A DNA stretch of 64,000 bases from Nitrospirillum pindoramense (GCF_007827955.1 NZ_VITR01000014.1:124001-188000); one strand, 5' to 3'; positions 8,776 to 18,271 are shown, counted from the stretch's first letter. Program-made: numbers and translations. Notes: generated by a model from the letters alone, not told the origin.

Positions 8776-9092
8776 GGCCAAATCTCCAAAGGTGCATCCC
8801 CCTTGGGCGCAAATCTGCCTGCGGACAGCCTCACCGGAAGCCGGCTGCGTCCCGCGCCCATGCTCGCCAACCACCGGCATTGCCCTGCATCCGACGTGAG
8901 GACTCGCCTCCCTAAAAATCGGGATATTGGCCATCACGCATTTTCGCGCTAGAATCTACCGAATAAAACAACAGTTAATAATGGCAGGCGCGGGCCATAT
9001 GCTGGGCCGGGATACTATAACCCGGCAATAATATATTAGTCTCCCTACCTGCCAAGACGCAGATCCCATTTACTCTAATTGGGGAAAACAAA
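8776..9092. other. AT-richer intergenic region
   Basis: 317 bp, clearly AT-richer from about 8935 on. It contains the likely promoter of the gene at 9093 (TATA-rich stretches near 9013-9037) and an 18-bp dyad candidate at 9047-9064. No ORF or RNA recognised. Confidence 0.5.
9047..9064. promoter_or_regulatory. Weak lux-box-like dyad
   Basis: ACCTG-N8-CAGAT, an 18-bp imperfect dyad (arms match 4 of 5). It lies 28 bp before the ATG at 9093, close for an activator site, so the call is tentative. Confidence 0.25.
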
Positions 9093-9515
9093 ATGTCTTC
9101 AGAGAATATTTTCAAAAATCAACAAATATTCTCGGCGGAGAACGTCAGGGTGATCCGGGATTATTGTCTTGATAATAACACGATATGCTTCGGCGCTTCT
9201 GTCGCCTACATTACCTGCTACCAGCAAGACGGGAGGTTGATGGCCCATTTGGTGGCGAACTGTCTGGTCATCGGCCTAGGCCATGGGAAAACGGGGCTCA
9301 CCCTTCAACTAGCGGCCCCCCTCGGCGACGGTAACTATATCCGCATGGCCGATACTGAAGTGACCAGCCTCATGGTCGCCCTACCCTGTTTCGAGGGCCC
9401 AGTCATCGCCTTCGCCGACAACCGTTACATCGAGGCCATCAGAGGCTTCTTCAACACCCTCGGCGACGCCTCGACCGAACCTTCGCCACCCCGCCTGCGG
9501 CTCGTGAAGCCATAG
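9093..9515 (+). CDS. Hypothetical protein downstream of solo LuxR
   Basis: 140 residues, MSSENIFKNQQIFSAENVRVI.... A good ribosome site (GGGGA, 8 nt upstream) supports the start. The protein has a mixed alpha/beta look, moderately hydrophobic strands (VAYITCYQQ, MAHLVANCLVIGLG), no signal peptide, and a Pro-rich C-terminal tail. I do not recognise it. Its first ~100 bp use AT-rich codons unlike its neighbours, suggesting recent acquisition. Placement after a LuxR-type regulator suggests a quorum-responsive gene, which is inference. Confidence 0.7.
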   Translation: MSSENIFKNQQIFSAENVRVIRDYCLDNNTICFGASVAYITCYQQDGRLMAHLVANCLVIGLGHGKTGLTLQLAAPLGDGNYIRMADTEVTSLMVALPCFEGPVIAFADNRYIEAIRGFFNTLGDASTEPSPPRLRLVKP

Positions 9516-9592
9516 ATGCTTCCGGCCTTCAGTGAGTCGCCATCACGACTCTCCACTTTTATTCCGTCACGCGATAGCCAACCCGGCACCAC

Positions 9593-11359
9593 TCAGGGCC
9601 GGGCGCTCTGCCGCGCCCCCTGGCGGGCCAGCCAGCGCCCCATCTGGTCGTGCAGGATGTCCATGGGCATGGGGCCGTCGTCCAGCAGGGCGTCGTGGAA
9701 GGCGCGGATGTCGAAGCGCGATCCCAGCGCCTGTTCCGCCCGCCGCCGTTCCTCCAGGAACTTCAGCTCCCCCACCTTGTAGGCCAGCGCCTGGGCCGGC
9801 CAGGCGATGTAGCGTTGCGTCTCGCCCAGCACGGCGCGTTCCGGCAGGGCCGTGTTGTCGCGCAGACAGCTCGCCGCCTGGTCGGCGCTCCATCCCTTCC
9901 AGTGGATGCCCACGTCCATCATCAGGCGGCAGGCCCGCCACATGTCGAAGGACAGGCGGCCGAAGCGTTCATAGGCCGTGCGGTAGACGCCCATGTCCTC
10001 GCCCAGTTGCTCGGCATACAGCGCCCAGCCCTCGATGAAGGCGGTGGGCTCATCCTTGCGGCGGAAGGCGGGCAGGTCGGTGCGCTCCTGCCCCAGGGCG
10101 ATCTGCAGATGGTGGCCCGGCACGCCCTCGTGCAGAATCCAGGCGGGCAGGCCGAACAGCGGGTCCTCGAAGGAGCGGGAGCCCACCACCACCCGGCCCG
10201 GCACACCCTTGACCGGGTCACCCAGATCATAGCCGCTGGACGACCCTTCCTGCTCCGGCGGCTTTTGCCGGATGGTCCAGGTCAGGCGGGGCAGCGTGCC
10301 GAACCACAGCGGCAGCAAGCCATCGACGCGCTTGCCGATCTCGCTGGCCTTTTCCACATAGGTGGCGAGGTCGGGAGCATAGAATTGCTTGTCCGTGCGC
10401 AGCTTGGCGATGAACTCAGGCAACGTGCCGGTGAAGCCGGTGGCCCGCATCGCCGCCTCCATCTCCCCCCGGAGGCGTGCCACCTCCCGCTCCCCCAGCG
10501 CGAACACCGCATCAGGCGTCAGGTCGGTGGTGGTGGAGCGGCGCACAGCATAGGCGTAGTAGTCGCGCCCGCCCGGCAGGCTGCTGGCGCCCAGCGTGTC
10601 GCGGGCGTGGGGCAGGTAATCCTGCTCGAAGAAAGCCACCAGCTTCGCCTGCGCCGGCTTCACCGCCTGGGTCACCGCCGTCAGGGCGGCGGCGCGCAGC
10701 GCGGCCTGGCGGTTGGCCGGAATGGTGGCGGGCAGCGCCTTCAGCGGCCCCAGCAGGGGGCTGGCCTCCGCCGGCTGGTCCGCCGCGATCTTCAGGATGT
10801 TCAGCACCGAGGCGGCGGTGGGGCGCGGCTGGACGAAGCCCGTCTCGAGCCCCCGCCGCATGTTGGCGATCTGCTGGTCATAGTAGGCGGGCAAGGCCCG
10901 GAGGCGCGCGATCCAAGCCTGGGCGTCCGCCTCCGTCCGGATGACGGTGGTGGCCGCGGCGTAGTTGGCCGTGTTGAAGAAGCCGTCGCCATTGTCGAAG
11001 GGGATGCGGTCCTCATCGAACTTGGCCCCCTCCACCAGCACGCCGAGGCGCCAATCCAGCAGGCGGCGGGTCAGCGCCTCCTCACCATCGGCGGCAGAGG
11101 GCGGCAGCTTGTCCAGGCGGGCCTTGAGCGCGGCATAGCCTTGGGCGCGGCGGTCGGCGGCGCCCTTGCTGACGTCCGGCCAACCGGGACCGTCGGTGCC
11201 GTCCGTCTGGCGGGCCAGCGCCTCATAATCGGCGATGACGGACGCGACACCGCTGGCGGTGGCGGCGACTGGCTTCGCCTGTGGGGACGCGCCCAGCGGA
11301 TGGGCGACCGACAAGCTGAAGGCCAACGCCCAAACGGCCCGGTTCATGGTCGCGCCCAT
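9593..11359 (-). CDS. DUF885 family metallohydrolase, exported
   Basis: 588 residues. The start is set at ATG 11359 because AGGGG lies 7 nt upstream; an in-frame ATG 12 nt later is also possible, and both give a Sec signal peptide (WALAFSLSVAHPLGAS). The zinc-type motif LHEGVPGHHLQIAL lies at about residues 409-422, with FIEGWALYAEQLGEDMG after it, both diagnostic of DUF885. Members are predicted periplasmic zinc peptidases; substrate unknown. A paralogue with a Tat-type signal lies 10 kb away (19366-21243). It is monocistronic and divergent from the gene at 11628. Confidence 0.9.
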   Translation of the reverse strand: MGATMNRAVWALAFSLSVAHPLGASPQAKPVAATASGVASVIADYEALARQTDGTDGPGWPDVSKGAADRRAQGYAALKARLDKLPPSAADGEEALTRRLLDWRLGVLVEGAKFDEDRIPFDNGDGFFNTANYAAATTVIRTEADAQAWIARLRALPAYYDQQIANMRRGLETGFVQPRPTAASVLNILKIAADQPAEASPLLGPLKALPATIPANRQAALRAAALTAVTQAVKPAQAKLVAFFEQDYLPHARDTLGASSLPGGRDYYAYAVRRSTTTDLTPDAVFALGEREVARLRGEMEAAMRATGFTGTLPEFIAKLRTDKQFYAPDLATYVEKASEIGKRVDGLLPLWFGTLPRLTWTIRQKPPEQEGSSSGYDLGDPVKGVPGRVVVGSRSFEDPLFGLPAWILHEGVPGHHLQIALGQERTDLPAFRRKDEPTAFIEGWALYAEQLGEDMGVYRTAYERFGRLSFDMWRACRLMMDVGIHWKGWSADQAASCLRDNTALPERAVLGETQRYIAWPAQALAYKVGELKFLEERRRAEQALGSRFDIRAFHDALLDDGPMPMDILHDQMGRWLARQGARQSARP

Positions 11360-11627
11360 ATGTTTGCCCCTGTCATCCCCATTTGCCGCCAGCGTCAGTT
11401 TCCGGATACCGCATGTCAAATATTTTATCCCCGCCGATGCCCCCACGCCGGGGACACGGAAGCAGGTCCCTTCGCCGTATAATGGTTCGGGGCCTTAACC
11501 CTTCCCCGCCGCCACCCCAGAGTCGCCACAATGCCGGTGCAGGTAAAGGCGACGCGGGATGGGCGCGGGTGGGGCGAGGTCGCCCTGGTGCCCGCCTTTC
11601 CCGTGATGCTCAGCCCATGAGGAAGAG

Positions 11628-12161
11628 ATGCGTCTGATCATCCGCGCCCTGGTCCTGGGCGCCGCGCTAGCCGGTTCCGGCCTGGCATCGGCCGAGGCCG
11701 TTCAGTCCCCCCACACCCAAGCCGCAGCCAACCAGCCAGCAGCCAACCAATGGGCCGGCGCCACCAGCAGCCGCATACCGGGCACCATGGCCGAGGGAGA
11801 GGCCAACCGCCACACGGTCCTGGACTTCTATGACGCCTTCTTCAACAAGCATGACCTGTCCGCGGCGGACCGGTACGTGGCGCAGGACTGCAAACAACAT
11901 ACGCCCGGCCTGGCCGATGGCCGCCGCGCCCTGCAGGACGCCTACGCCGAGATTTTCCAGCGCCACCCGGACTCGAAGGCGGAGGTGGTGCGCAGCATAG
12001 CCCAAGGCGACCTGGTGGTGCTGCATGTCCATCGCATCCCAGCACCCGGCGACCGGGGTGAGGCGGTGGTCGAGATCTTCCGCGTGGCGGATGATCGGGT
12101 GGTGGAGCATTGGTCCGTCAGCCAGCCGGTGCCGGCCAGCAGCCCCGACGGCATGTTCTGA
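11628..12161 (+). CDS. Secreted SnoaL-like / NTF2-fold protein
   Basis: 177 residues. Signal peptide MRLIIRALVLGAALAGSGLASA, an Ala/Gln/Asn-rich linker, then a SnoaL-like NTF2 fold (NRHTVLDFYDAFFNKHDLSAADRYVAQDCKQHTPG...VEIFRVADDRVVEHW). AGGAAGAG immediately upstream is the ribosome site. Such proteins bind small hydrophobic ligands or act as cyclases/isomerases; export to the periplasm points to a binding role. Specific function unknown. Confidence 0.85.
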   Translation: MRLIIRALVLGAALAGSGLASAEAVQSPHTQAAANQPAANQWAGATSSRIPGTMAEGEANRHTVLDFYDAFFNKHDLSAADRYVAQDCKQHTPGLADGRRALQDAYAEIFQRHPDSKAEVVRSIAQGDLVVLHVHRIPAPGDRGEAVVEIFRVADDRVVEHWSVSQPVPASSPDGMF

Positions 12162-12238
12162 GCGGCAGCCGCTTGACGCCTGATCGGGGGCGGGGCTTAG
12201 TCGCGGGGTAGCCCTGTCACCCCGCGCCGGCGATCCCC

Positions 12239-13588
12239 ATGTCCCCAACCAGCGCGCCCCCACCCAGCGCGCGCCCACCCACCCTGGGCGAGGCCACCCG
12301 TGTCTGGGCTCGCATCGGTTTGCTGAGCTTCGGCGGCCCGGCCGGTCAAATCGCGCTGATGCATCGTGAGCTGGTGGAGAACCGCCGCTGGATCGGGGAG
12401 GCGCGCTTCCTGCACGCGCTCAGCTATTGCATGCTGCTGCCGGGGCCGGAGGCGCAACAACTGGCGACCTATGTCGGCTGGCTGCTGCATGGCCGGCGCG
12501 GTGGGTTGATCGCCGGCCTCCTGTTCATTCTGCCGGGCGTGCTGGTCATGCTGGGCCTGAGCACGCTCTACACCCTTTACCACCAGGCGCCGCTCACGGG
12601 CGCGCTGTTCCATGGCCTGAAGGCCGCCGTCCTGGCGGTGGTGCTGGACGCCGTGCTCCGCCTGGGCAAGAGGGCCCTGCGCGGGTGGCCCGGCCTGGCC
12701 ATGGCGGGGGCCGCCTTCCTGGCGCTGGCGGTCGGCCATGTGCCCTTCCCCGTGGTGATCCTGGTGGCGGGCCTGATCGGCATGGCGGCCCGCCCGGCGT
12801 TCGCGCCCGCCGCTGCCACCCCCACCCCGACGGGCGGAGCTCTGCTGGACCGGCAACTGGACGCCGCCGTGCCGCCGCATGCCCAACCCAGCCGCCGCCG
12901 GGCCCTGTCGACCCTGGCCCTGTGGCTGCCCCTCTGGCTGGGGCCGCTGGCGGCCCTGCGCCTGGTCACCGGCGCCGACAGCGTGTGGACCCACCTGGCG
13001 CTGTTCTTCAGCGGCATGGCGCTCGTCACCTTCGGCGGCGCCTATGCCGTGCTGTCCTATGTGGCGCAGGCGGCGGTGACGGGATACGGCTGGCTGACGC
13101 CGGGGGAGATGATCGATGGCCTGGGTTTGGCGGAGACGACCCCCGGCCCGCTGGTGCTGGTGCTGCAGCATGTCGGCTTCCTCGCGGCCGCCCACGCCCC
13201 CGGAACGCTGCCGCCGTTGCTGGCCGGTTTCTTCGGCGCCCTGCTGACCAGCTGGGTGACCTTCGCGCCGTGCTTCCTGTGGATTTTCCTGGGTGGCCCC
13301 TATGTCGAGCGGGTGCGGACCCACGCCACGATCAGCGCCGCCCTCGCCGCCATCACGGCGGCCGTGGTGGGCGTCATCCTGAACCTGGCGGTGTGGTTCG
13401 GCGGGCATGTGCTGTTCAGCGGCAGCCGGCCGCTTCACCTGGGCCCCCTGGCCCTGCCCTTGCCCACCGGCCTGGACATCCCCGCCGCGCTGCTGGCGCT
13501 GGTGGCCTTCATCGCCCTGCGCCATACCCGCCTGGGCCTGCTGCCCACCCTGGCCGCCTGCGCGGCGGCGGGGTTGATGCTGGGATAG
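12239..13588 (+). CDS. chrA: Chromate transporter ChrA
   Basis: 449 residues, the usual length of long-chain ChrA with two homologous CHR domains. N-terminal half: FGGPAGQIALMHRELVENRRWI and LLPGPEAQQLATYVGW; C-terminal half: FGGAYAVLSYV and LAETTPGPLVLVLQHVGF. There are 10 or more hydrophobic segments, and the two halves are joined by a Pro/Arg-rich loop. It exports chromate (CHR family) across the inner membrane. No chrB regulator is adjacent. It is 77 bp after the SnoaL gene and could be cotranscribed. Assignment is firm; chromate specificity is from family knowledge. Confidence 0.93.
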   Translation: MSPTSAPPPSARPPTLGEATRVWARIGLLSFGGPAGQIALMHRELVENRRWIGEARFLHALSYCMLLPGPEAQQLATYVGWLLHGRRGGLIAGLLFILPGVLVMLGLSTLYTLYHQAPLTGALFHGLKAAVLAVVLDAVLRLGKRALRGWPGLAMAGAAFLALAVGHVPFPVVILVAGLIGMAARPAFAPAAATPTPTGGALLDRQLDAAVPPHAQPSRRRALSTLALWLPLWLGPLAALRLVTGADSVWTHLALFFSGMALVTFGGAYAVLSYVAQAAVTGYGWLTPGEMIDGLGLAETTPGPLVLVLQHVGFLAAAHAPGTLPPLLAGFFGALLTSWVTFAPCFLWIFLGGPYVERVRTHATISAALAAITAAVVGVILNLAVWFGGHVLFSGSRPLHLGPLALPLPTGLDIPAALLALVAFIALRHTRLGLLPTLAACAAAGLMLG

Positions 13589-13617
13589 GCGCCGACGGTC
13601 GACGATCGTGTGACGTC

Positions 13618-14526
13618 TCAGGCCGTGGCCGCGTCCACGCGCCGCTTGCGCCAGGTCTTGGGGCCCAGCACCAGCAGGTTGCCGGCCACCGCCAGCGCCA
13701 GGCCGACGAAGGCCGCCGCCGACCAGTGATAGCCTTCGAAGATGGTGGAGATGACCAGCGCCAGGATGGGGATCATCACGGCGATGTAGCCGGCGCGGTC
13801 CGCCCCGATGCGCCCTATCAGGGAGAAATAGGCCAGGAAGGCGATGACCGAGCCGAACAGCGCCAGATAGCCCAGGGAGGCGGCGTAGCTGAGGCTCGTC
13901 GGAAAGCTGAAGACGGCGCCCCGGGCCAACGCCACGCCCACCATCAGCACGGCGCCGAAGGCCATGCTCCACGCCGTGGCCGGCAGTAGGGGCACGCCGG
14001 TGCGGGCGCCGCGCTGCACGCAGATGCTGCCCAGCGAGGCGCTGACGTTGCTGAGCATGACCAGCGCCAGGCCCACCGCCGACTTGCCCGTCAGGCCGTC
14101 CACCTGCAACTCGGGCAGGAACAGCAGCACCACGCCGCTCATGCCGATCAGCCCACCCAGCAGCACCAGGGGACGGATGGGCTGGCGCAGGAAGATACGG
14201 GCGTTCAGCACATTCATGAGGCTGAGGGCCGAGCCCGCCACCGCCACCAGGCCGGACGGCAACCGCTCCGTCGCCAGATAGACCAGCAGGTAGTTGGTGG
14301 AAAAGGTGAAGGCGCCCACCAGGGCGACCTGCCGCCAGGCGTGCCGCGGGGGGATCAGCCTTTGCCGCGTCACCACCAGCCAGCCCATAAGCAGCACGGC
14401 CGCCAGGCCGAAGCGGTAAGCCACCGACACCGCCGGGTCCACGGCCCCCAGCTGGAATTCGATGACATACCAGGTCGATCCCCAGATGAGGACGGCGGCG
14501 AGGTACAGGCCCAGGATGGGGGACAT
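13618..14526 (-). CDS. EamA/DMT family transporter
   Basis: 302 residues from ATG 14526, the start that gives a first membrane helix at once (MSPILGLYLAAVLIWGSTWYVIEF). There are ten hydrophobic segments in two EamA repeats, with the typical IWGSTW motif in repeat 1 and LFGSVIAFLAYFSLIGRIGA in repeat 2. A basic C-terminus (KTWRKRR) lies in the cytoplasm. Drug/metabolite exporter of unknown substrate. It is convergent with chrA and divergent from the flavin reductase. Confidence 0.9.
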   Translation of the reverse strand: MSPILGLYLAAVLIWGSTWYVIEFQLGAVDPAVSVAYRFGLAAVLLMGWLVVTRQRLIPPRHAWRQVALVGAFTFSTNYLLVYLATERLPSGLVAVAGSALSLMNVLNARIFLRQPIRPLVLLGGLIGMSGVVLLFLPELQVDGLTGKSAVGLALVMLSNVSASLGSICVQRGARTGVPLLPATAWSMAFGAVLMVGVALARGAVFSFPTSLSYAASLGYLALFGSVIAFLAYFSLIGRIGADRAGYIAVMIPILALVISTIFEGYHWSAAAFVGLALAVAGNLLVLGPKTWRKRRVDAATA

Positions 14527-15032
14527 GGCGGCGATCCGGCGGCAACGATGGCGATGCGCCGATGGGGACACCGGCGCGGGCGGCAACGGTAGAGCGCGGG
14601 CCCCCGCCGGCCAATCCGTTTCTTGTGCCGGTGACATTTTTTGAAAGGCGACGGCATCCGCCGCTATTGGGCCGCCGCTTTGGGGGAGGGGTGCCTTCGG
14701 CGGACAGCAGGCAGGATGCCGCCGCCGTTGGCGTGTTCACAACGATATCACTGTCAGCCGCCCGACTGGCGACTGGAGGAACAAGGGTCGCGGCGGCGCA
14801 AGCCACCGCGAACAAGATTTTCCTATTATCTATTTTCTTCCCATATCCTGCCAGGAACGGGGGCTTCGTTCCGTGCCCCTCCCCATTCCGACGCGAAACT
14901 TTAATAGTGTCACGCCAACCGGCAACGGCGGGGCCCGACGCCAGCCAGAAAACCGTACCGGACGGGACCGACATTTCCTTCTTCCCTTATTCTTCCGCCC
15001 CGTTCGCCCTGCCTCGACGAAAGACGGACACC
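14527..15032. other. 506-bp intergenic region between divergent genes
   Basis: The open frame in the plus direction continues here but reads as Arg/Gly/Pro-rich, non-protein-like sequence. An AT-rich patch at 14815-14850 (TTTTCCTATTATCTATTTTC) may hold a promoter for the gene at 15033. Nothing else recognised. Confidence 0.5.
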
Positions 15033-15617
15033 ATGGACGCCGCAGCCCAAGCCCCCTTCATCCAGCCCGTCGCGCTCGCCAAGGCGTATCGCCTGCTGAA
15101 CCACGGCCCCACCGTGCTGGTGTCCGCCCACCACGACGGTACGGACAACGTCATGGCCGCCGCCTGGGCCTGCCCGTTGGACTTCGACCCGCCCAAGGTC
15201 ACCGTGGTGTTGGACAAGGCCACCGCCACCCGTACCCTGATCGAGGGCAGCGGCGCCTTCGCCCTGCAGGTGCCGACACGGGCGCAGGTGCGTTTGACCC
15301 GCGGCGTGGGCGGTGAAAGCCTGGCCGACAACCCCGACAAGTTGGTCCGGCACGGGGTGGAGCTGTTCCGCATGGACGGCCATGTCCCGCCGCTGGTCGC
15401 GGGCTGCGCCGCCTGGCTGTCCTGCCGGGTCGTTCCCGAACCCCACAACCAGCAGACCTATGACCTGTTCATTGGCGAGGTGACGGCCGCCTGGGCCGAT
15501 ACCCGCGTCTTCAAGGACGGTCACTGGACCTACGAGACGGCCGACCCCGCCTGGCGCAGCCTGCACCATGTCGCCGGCGGCCACTTCTACACCATCGGCG
15601 ACCCGGTCGAGGGCTGA
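15033..15617 (+). CDS. Flavin reductase-like FMN-binding protein
   Basis: 194 residues beginning MDAAAQAPFIQPVALAKAYR. It has the flavin reductase split-barrel: VLVSAHHDGTDNVMAAAWACPLDFDPPKVTVVLD, then NPDKLVRHGVELFR and a C-terminal YDLFIGEVTAAWAD strand. It binds FMN and probably reduces flavin with NAD(P)H or is a flavoprotein oxidoreductase. The start was chosen where family similarity begins; no strong ribosome site. It is divergent from the DMT transporter and has its own terminator downstream. A link with the flavin-dependent halogenase far away is possible but unsupported by position. Confidence 0.88.
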   Translation: MDAAAQAPFIQPVALAKAYRLLNHGPTVLVSAHHDGTDNVMAAAWACPLDFDPPKVTVVLDKATATRTLIEGSGAFALQVPTRAQVRLTRGVGGESLADNPDKLVRHGVELFRMDGHVPPLVAGCAAWLSCRVVPEPHNQQTYDLFIGEVTAAWADTRVFKDGHWTYETADPAWRSLHHVAGGHFYTIGDPVEG

Positions 15618-15627
15618 GGTCTGCGCC

Positions 15628-15652
15628 GGCGGGATGGCTTGAGCATCCCGCC
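15628..15652 (+). terminator. Intrinsic terminator-like hairpin
   Basis: GGCGGGATG (15628-15636) pairs perfectly with CATCCCGCC (15644-15652), followed by TT. Located just after the flavin reductase stop. Confidence 0.65.
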
Positions 15653-15804
15653 TTGCGAAAAATTCAGCCCCGCGGCCCCCGCCGTTAGCGACCTGTTCAT
15701 CTTCCAGGGCGTAAAAATACCGTCATGAGCCGCAACGCGCACCTTCCCGCCATAATCCTTCCACAATAAAGGATGAGGTTAGAGGAAGTTCAGGAGTAGG
15801 GATC

Positions 15805-16011
15805 ATGACCGCCGTGTTCAATAAAGATCGCCTGGTCACTTTATGCCTGTGGGTACTATTGCTGGGCATAGCCTGGTCCCTGCCCGTGGTCAGCTACATG
15901 CGGTCAGAGCATGAACGGGCGCTGGTCAAGGCCGGCCATTATTATAAACCCGCCTACCCGGCCGAGTTCTACGTGAACCAGCAGCCCCCCACCCCGGCCA
16001 CCTCGCGCTGA
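15805..16011 (+). CDS. Small single-pass membrane protein, unknown
   Basis: 68 residues: a charged N-terminus (MTAVFNKDR), one hydrophobic helix (LVTLCLWVLLLGIAWSLPVV), then a polar, Tyr/Pro-rich tail (AGHYYKPAYPAEFYV). A strong ribosome region (GGAGTAGGGATC) precedes the ATG. The helix is not followed by a signal-peptidase site, so an anchored topology is likelier. I know no family for it. It stands alone between a terminator and the convergent TonB-dependent receptor. Confidence 0.6.
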   Translation: MTAVFNKDRLVTLCLWVLLLGIAWSLPVVSYMRSEHERALVKAGHYYKPAYPAEFYVNQQPPTPATSR

Positions 16012-16047
16012 ATACCACGCGCTATTCCAGCAACCCTTCGCCCACGC

Positions 16048-18132
16048 CTACCAATTCACCCGCACCCCGCCCGAGATGATCCGGCCCGGTGCGATCGCCA
16101 CCAAGCCATCGACGCGGCGCCCTGATTCCACCGTGCGGTCGAACAGGTTCTCCGCCGTGGCGAACAGCTCCAGAGACTCCCGCACCCGCCAGGCCGCCGA
16201 CAGGTCCACCGTGACCGTGGGCGCCAACGGGCGTGTGTTCAGCCCGTCCTCATATTGCTGCCCGCTGGCCTTCACCCGCAGGGCCGTGGTGACGGCCGCC
16301 ACCGGCGTCCAGGTCAGGTCCGCCGTGCCGGTATGCAGCGGGCTTTGTGACAACCGCTTGCCCACCAGGGCCGGCAGGCCATCGGCGCGCAGCACGGTGG
16401 AGCGGCTCCACAGATAGCCCAGGCCGGCCTCCAGCGTGGGGTCCAGGGCCCAGGTCGCCCTCATCTCCACCCCCTCGGCCCGCACGCGGTCCAGGTTGCG
16501 GCGCTGGGCGAAGGTGCCGCCGACCGGCACCACCACGCCGAAGCCCGGCACGGTGCCCGGCCGGTCGGTGATCTGCACATTATCCACGGCGTCGGTCACG
16601 CCGTCATGATAGGCGGTCAGGCTGACCGTCGGCCCCGTGGCGGGCGCCCAGGTCACCCCGGCCTCCACCCCCGCCAGGCGCTCCGGCTTCAGCCGCGCGT
16701 TGGCCTCGACGATATCGTTGCCGACGCGATAGGGGCGGTACAGCTCATTGATGGTGGGCAGGCGGAAGCCGGTGTAGGCGGCGGCGCGCAGGGTCCAGTC
16801 GCCCGGCTTGCCGAACAGCTCGGGCCGCCAGTCGGCCCCCAGCCGCGCCGAGGGCAGGGCCCCACCCCGGTCGTCATAATGATCGTTCCGGGTCACGACG
16901 CCGGTCTGGCCCCCTATCGGGACCAGGGAGCGTTCGACCCGATGGCCGTCACCGGTGGTCCAGCCATCCAGGCGCACACCGCCGTGCAGGTCGATGGTCT
17001 CCGTCAGCGGCCAGGTCTGCTCGGCGTAGACGCCGCCCACAACCTGGTCGCCGCCGGCGTCGCGGTCGCGCTGGAACACGCCGGCCACGGGCTGGAAGCG
17101 CTCATGCGTCGCCCCCTCGGCCCAGCGCAGGTCGGCGCCCAGCACGGTGCGGCGGCCCCCGCCCTCCTCCACCGTGGTGGACAGGGACCCGCCCGCCGCC
17201 GTCGCCGGCACGCGGTACTGGTCCAGGGCCGGCGTTTCCGCCGTGCGGGCGGCGTTGACGGAGGAGAAGCGGTTCTTGAAGACGTAGCGCCGCAGGTACA
17301 GCGTGCCATGCCAGGGCAGGCCCAGCGGACCGTCGGCCGCGCTGAAGCGCAGGCTGCCCTCCAGCGCATCCGTACCGTTTTCCTGGAAGGGCGTGCCGTT
17401 GCCGCGATGCTCATGAAAGGCGGAAACGGTGCCGGCCAGGGCCAGGGGGCCGGCCTCCCCTTGCGCCTTCACATCCACCCAGGCGTCGTCCCAGCCGGCC
17501 TGGATGTCGATGGGGCCCCGCTGGTCGGAGCGCACCAGATAGCTGCCGTCGCTGCGGCTGGCGTGCGCCAGGATGGAGACGCCGCCGGCGGCCACGCCGG
17601 CGGTGCCTTCCGCCAGGCCATTGCTGCCGGCGCGAACCTCGCCCCCCTCCAGCGGCTTGGTCGTGATGCGGATGACGCCATCCAGCGCCTGGTTGCCCCA
17701 GGGGCCGGCGCCGCTGCCCTCCGTCACCGCGACGCTGGCAATGGCGGCGGTGGGCAGGCGGCTCCAATACACCCAGCCGCCGAAGGGATCGTTGACCGGA
17801 ATGTCATCAACCAGCACCAGGGTGCGGCCGGCACCGTTGGGCCCCAGCGCGCGAAGCGAGACGCCCTGCGCGGTCGGATGTGCGCTGGTGCTGCCGGTGC
17901 GGCGGAAAAGGGAGAAGCCGGGCACGCTGCGCAAGGCCTCATCCAGGCGCCGTTCCGGCGCCGCGTCCAGCCAAGCCCCGTCCAACTGGACGGTGCCGTA
18001 GATGCGTTCGGTGGCGGCGTCGGGCGGCACGCGGCCGGTGATGATGATGGTGGGCAGTTGGTCCACCTCCGCCGCCGCCCATCCAGCCGTCGGCGGCAAG
18101 GCCATCGCCATCGCCATCCACGCCCGCCTCAT
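16048..18132 (-). CDS. TonB-dependent outer-membrane receptor
   Basis: 694 residues from ATG 18132, which has AGGAGG 9 nt upstream; an ATG three codons earlier sits against the AGGAGG. A signal peptide is followed by a plug domain (RRLDEALRSVPGFSLFRR, GVSLRALGPNGAGRTLVLVDDIPVNDPFGG, VTEGSGAGPWGNQALDGVIRITTK) and a 22-strand-type barrel with a C-terminal Trp. The plug resembles BtuB/cobalamin-type receptors, but I see no cobalamin riboswitch upstream, so the ligand is open. It imports a siderophore, vitamin or glycan using TonB-ExbBD energy. Divergent from the DUF455 gene. Confidence 0.92.
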   Translation of the reverse strand: MRRAWMAMAMALPPTAGWAAAEVDQLPTIIITGRVPPDAATERIYGTVQLDGAWLDAAPERRLDEALRSVPGFSLFRRTGSTSAHPTAQGVSLRALGPNGAGRTLVLVDDIPVNDPFGGWVYWSRLPTAAIASVAVTEGSGAGPWGNQALDGVIRITTKPLEGGEVRAGSNGLAEGTAGVAAGGVSILAHASRSDGSYLVRSDQRGPIDIQAGWDDAWVDVKAQGEAGPLALAGTVSAFHEHRGNGTPFQENGTDALEGSLRFSAADGPLGLPWHGTLYLRRYVFKNRFSSVNAARTAETPALDQYRVPATAAGGSLSTTVEEGGGRRTVLGADLRWAEGATHERFQPVAGVFQRDRDAGGDQVVGGVYAEQTWPLTETIDLHGGVRLDGWTTGDGHRVERSLVPIGGQTGVVTRNDHYDDRGGALPSARLGADWRPELFGKPGDWTLRAAAYTGFRLPTINELYRPYRVGNDIVEANARLKPERLAGVEAGVTWAPATGPTVSLTAYHDGVTDAVDNVQITDRPGTVPGFGVVVPVGGTFAQRRNLDRVRAEGVEMRATWALDPTLEAGLGYLWSRSTVLRADGLPALVGKRLSQSPLHTGTADLTWTPVAAVTTALRVKASGQQYEDGLNTRPLAPTVTVDLSAAWRVRESLELFATAENLFDRTVESGRRVDGLVAIAPGRIISGGVRVNW

Positions 18133-18195
18133 GACACGCATCCTCCTCCCCCCATCCCTTATTTATGGGTCTTATTTTATGTGCCCTATTTTACG

Positions 18196-18218
18196 CCGGC
18201 ACCCGTTCCCCGTGCCGG
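18196..18218. other. Inverted repeat in divergent promoter region
   Basis: CCGGCAC (18196-18202) and GTGCCGG (18212-18218) flank a short spacer between the receptor and the DUF455 gene. It may be an operator; no T-run follows, so a terminator is unlikely. Confidence 0.35.
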
Positions 18219-18271
18219 TTATGGCCTGGACGCCCCTTGACTTCACCCCGCCGGTTGGCGTCCAAAACGCC

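Noticed and set aside
18133-18271. Cobalamin riboswitch upstream of the TonB-dependent receptor
   Set aside because: Searched because the plug resembles BtuB. Region is too short and lacks the conserved B12-box pattern; only an inverted repeat is seen.
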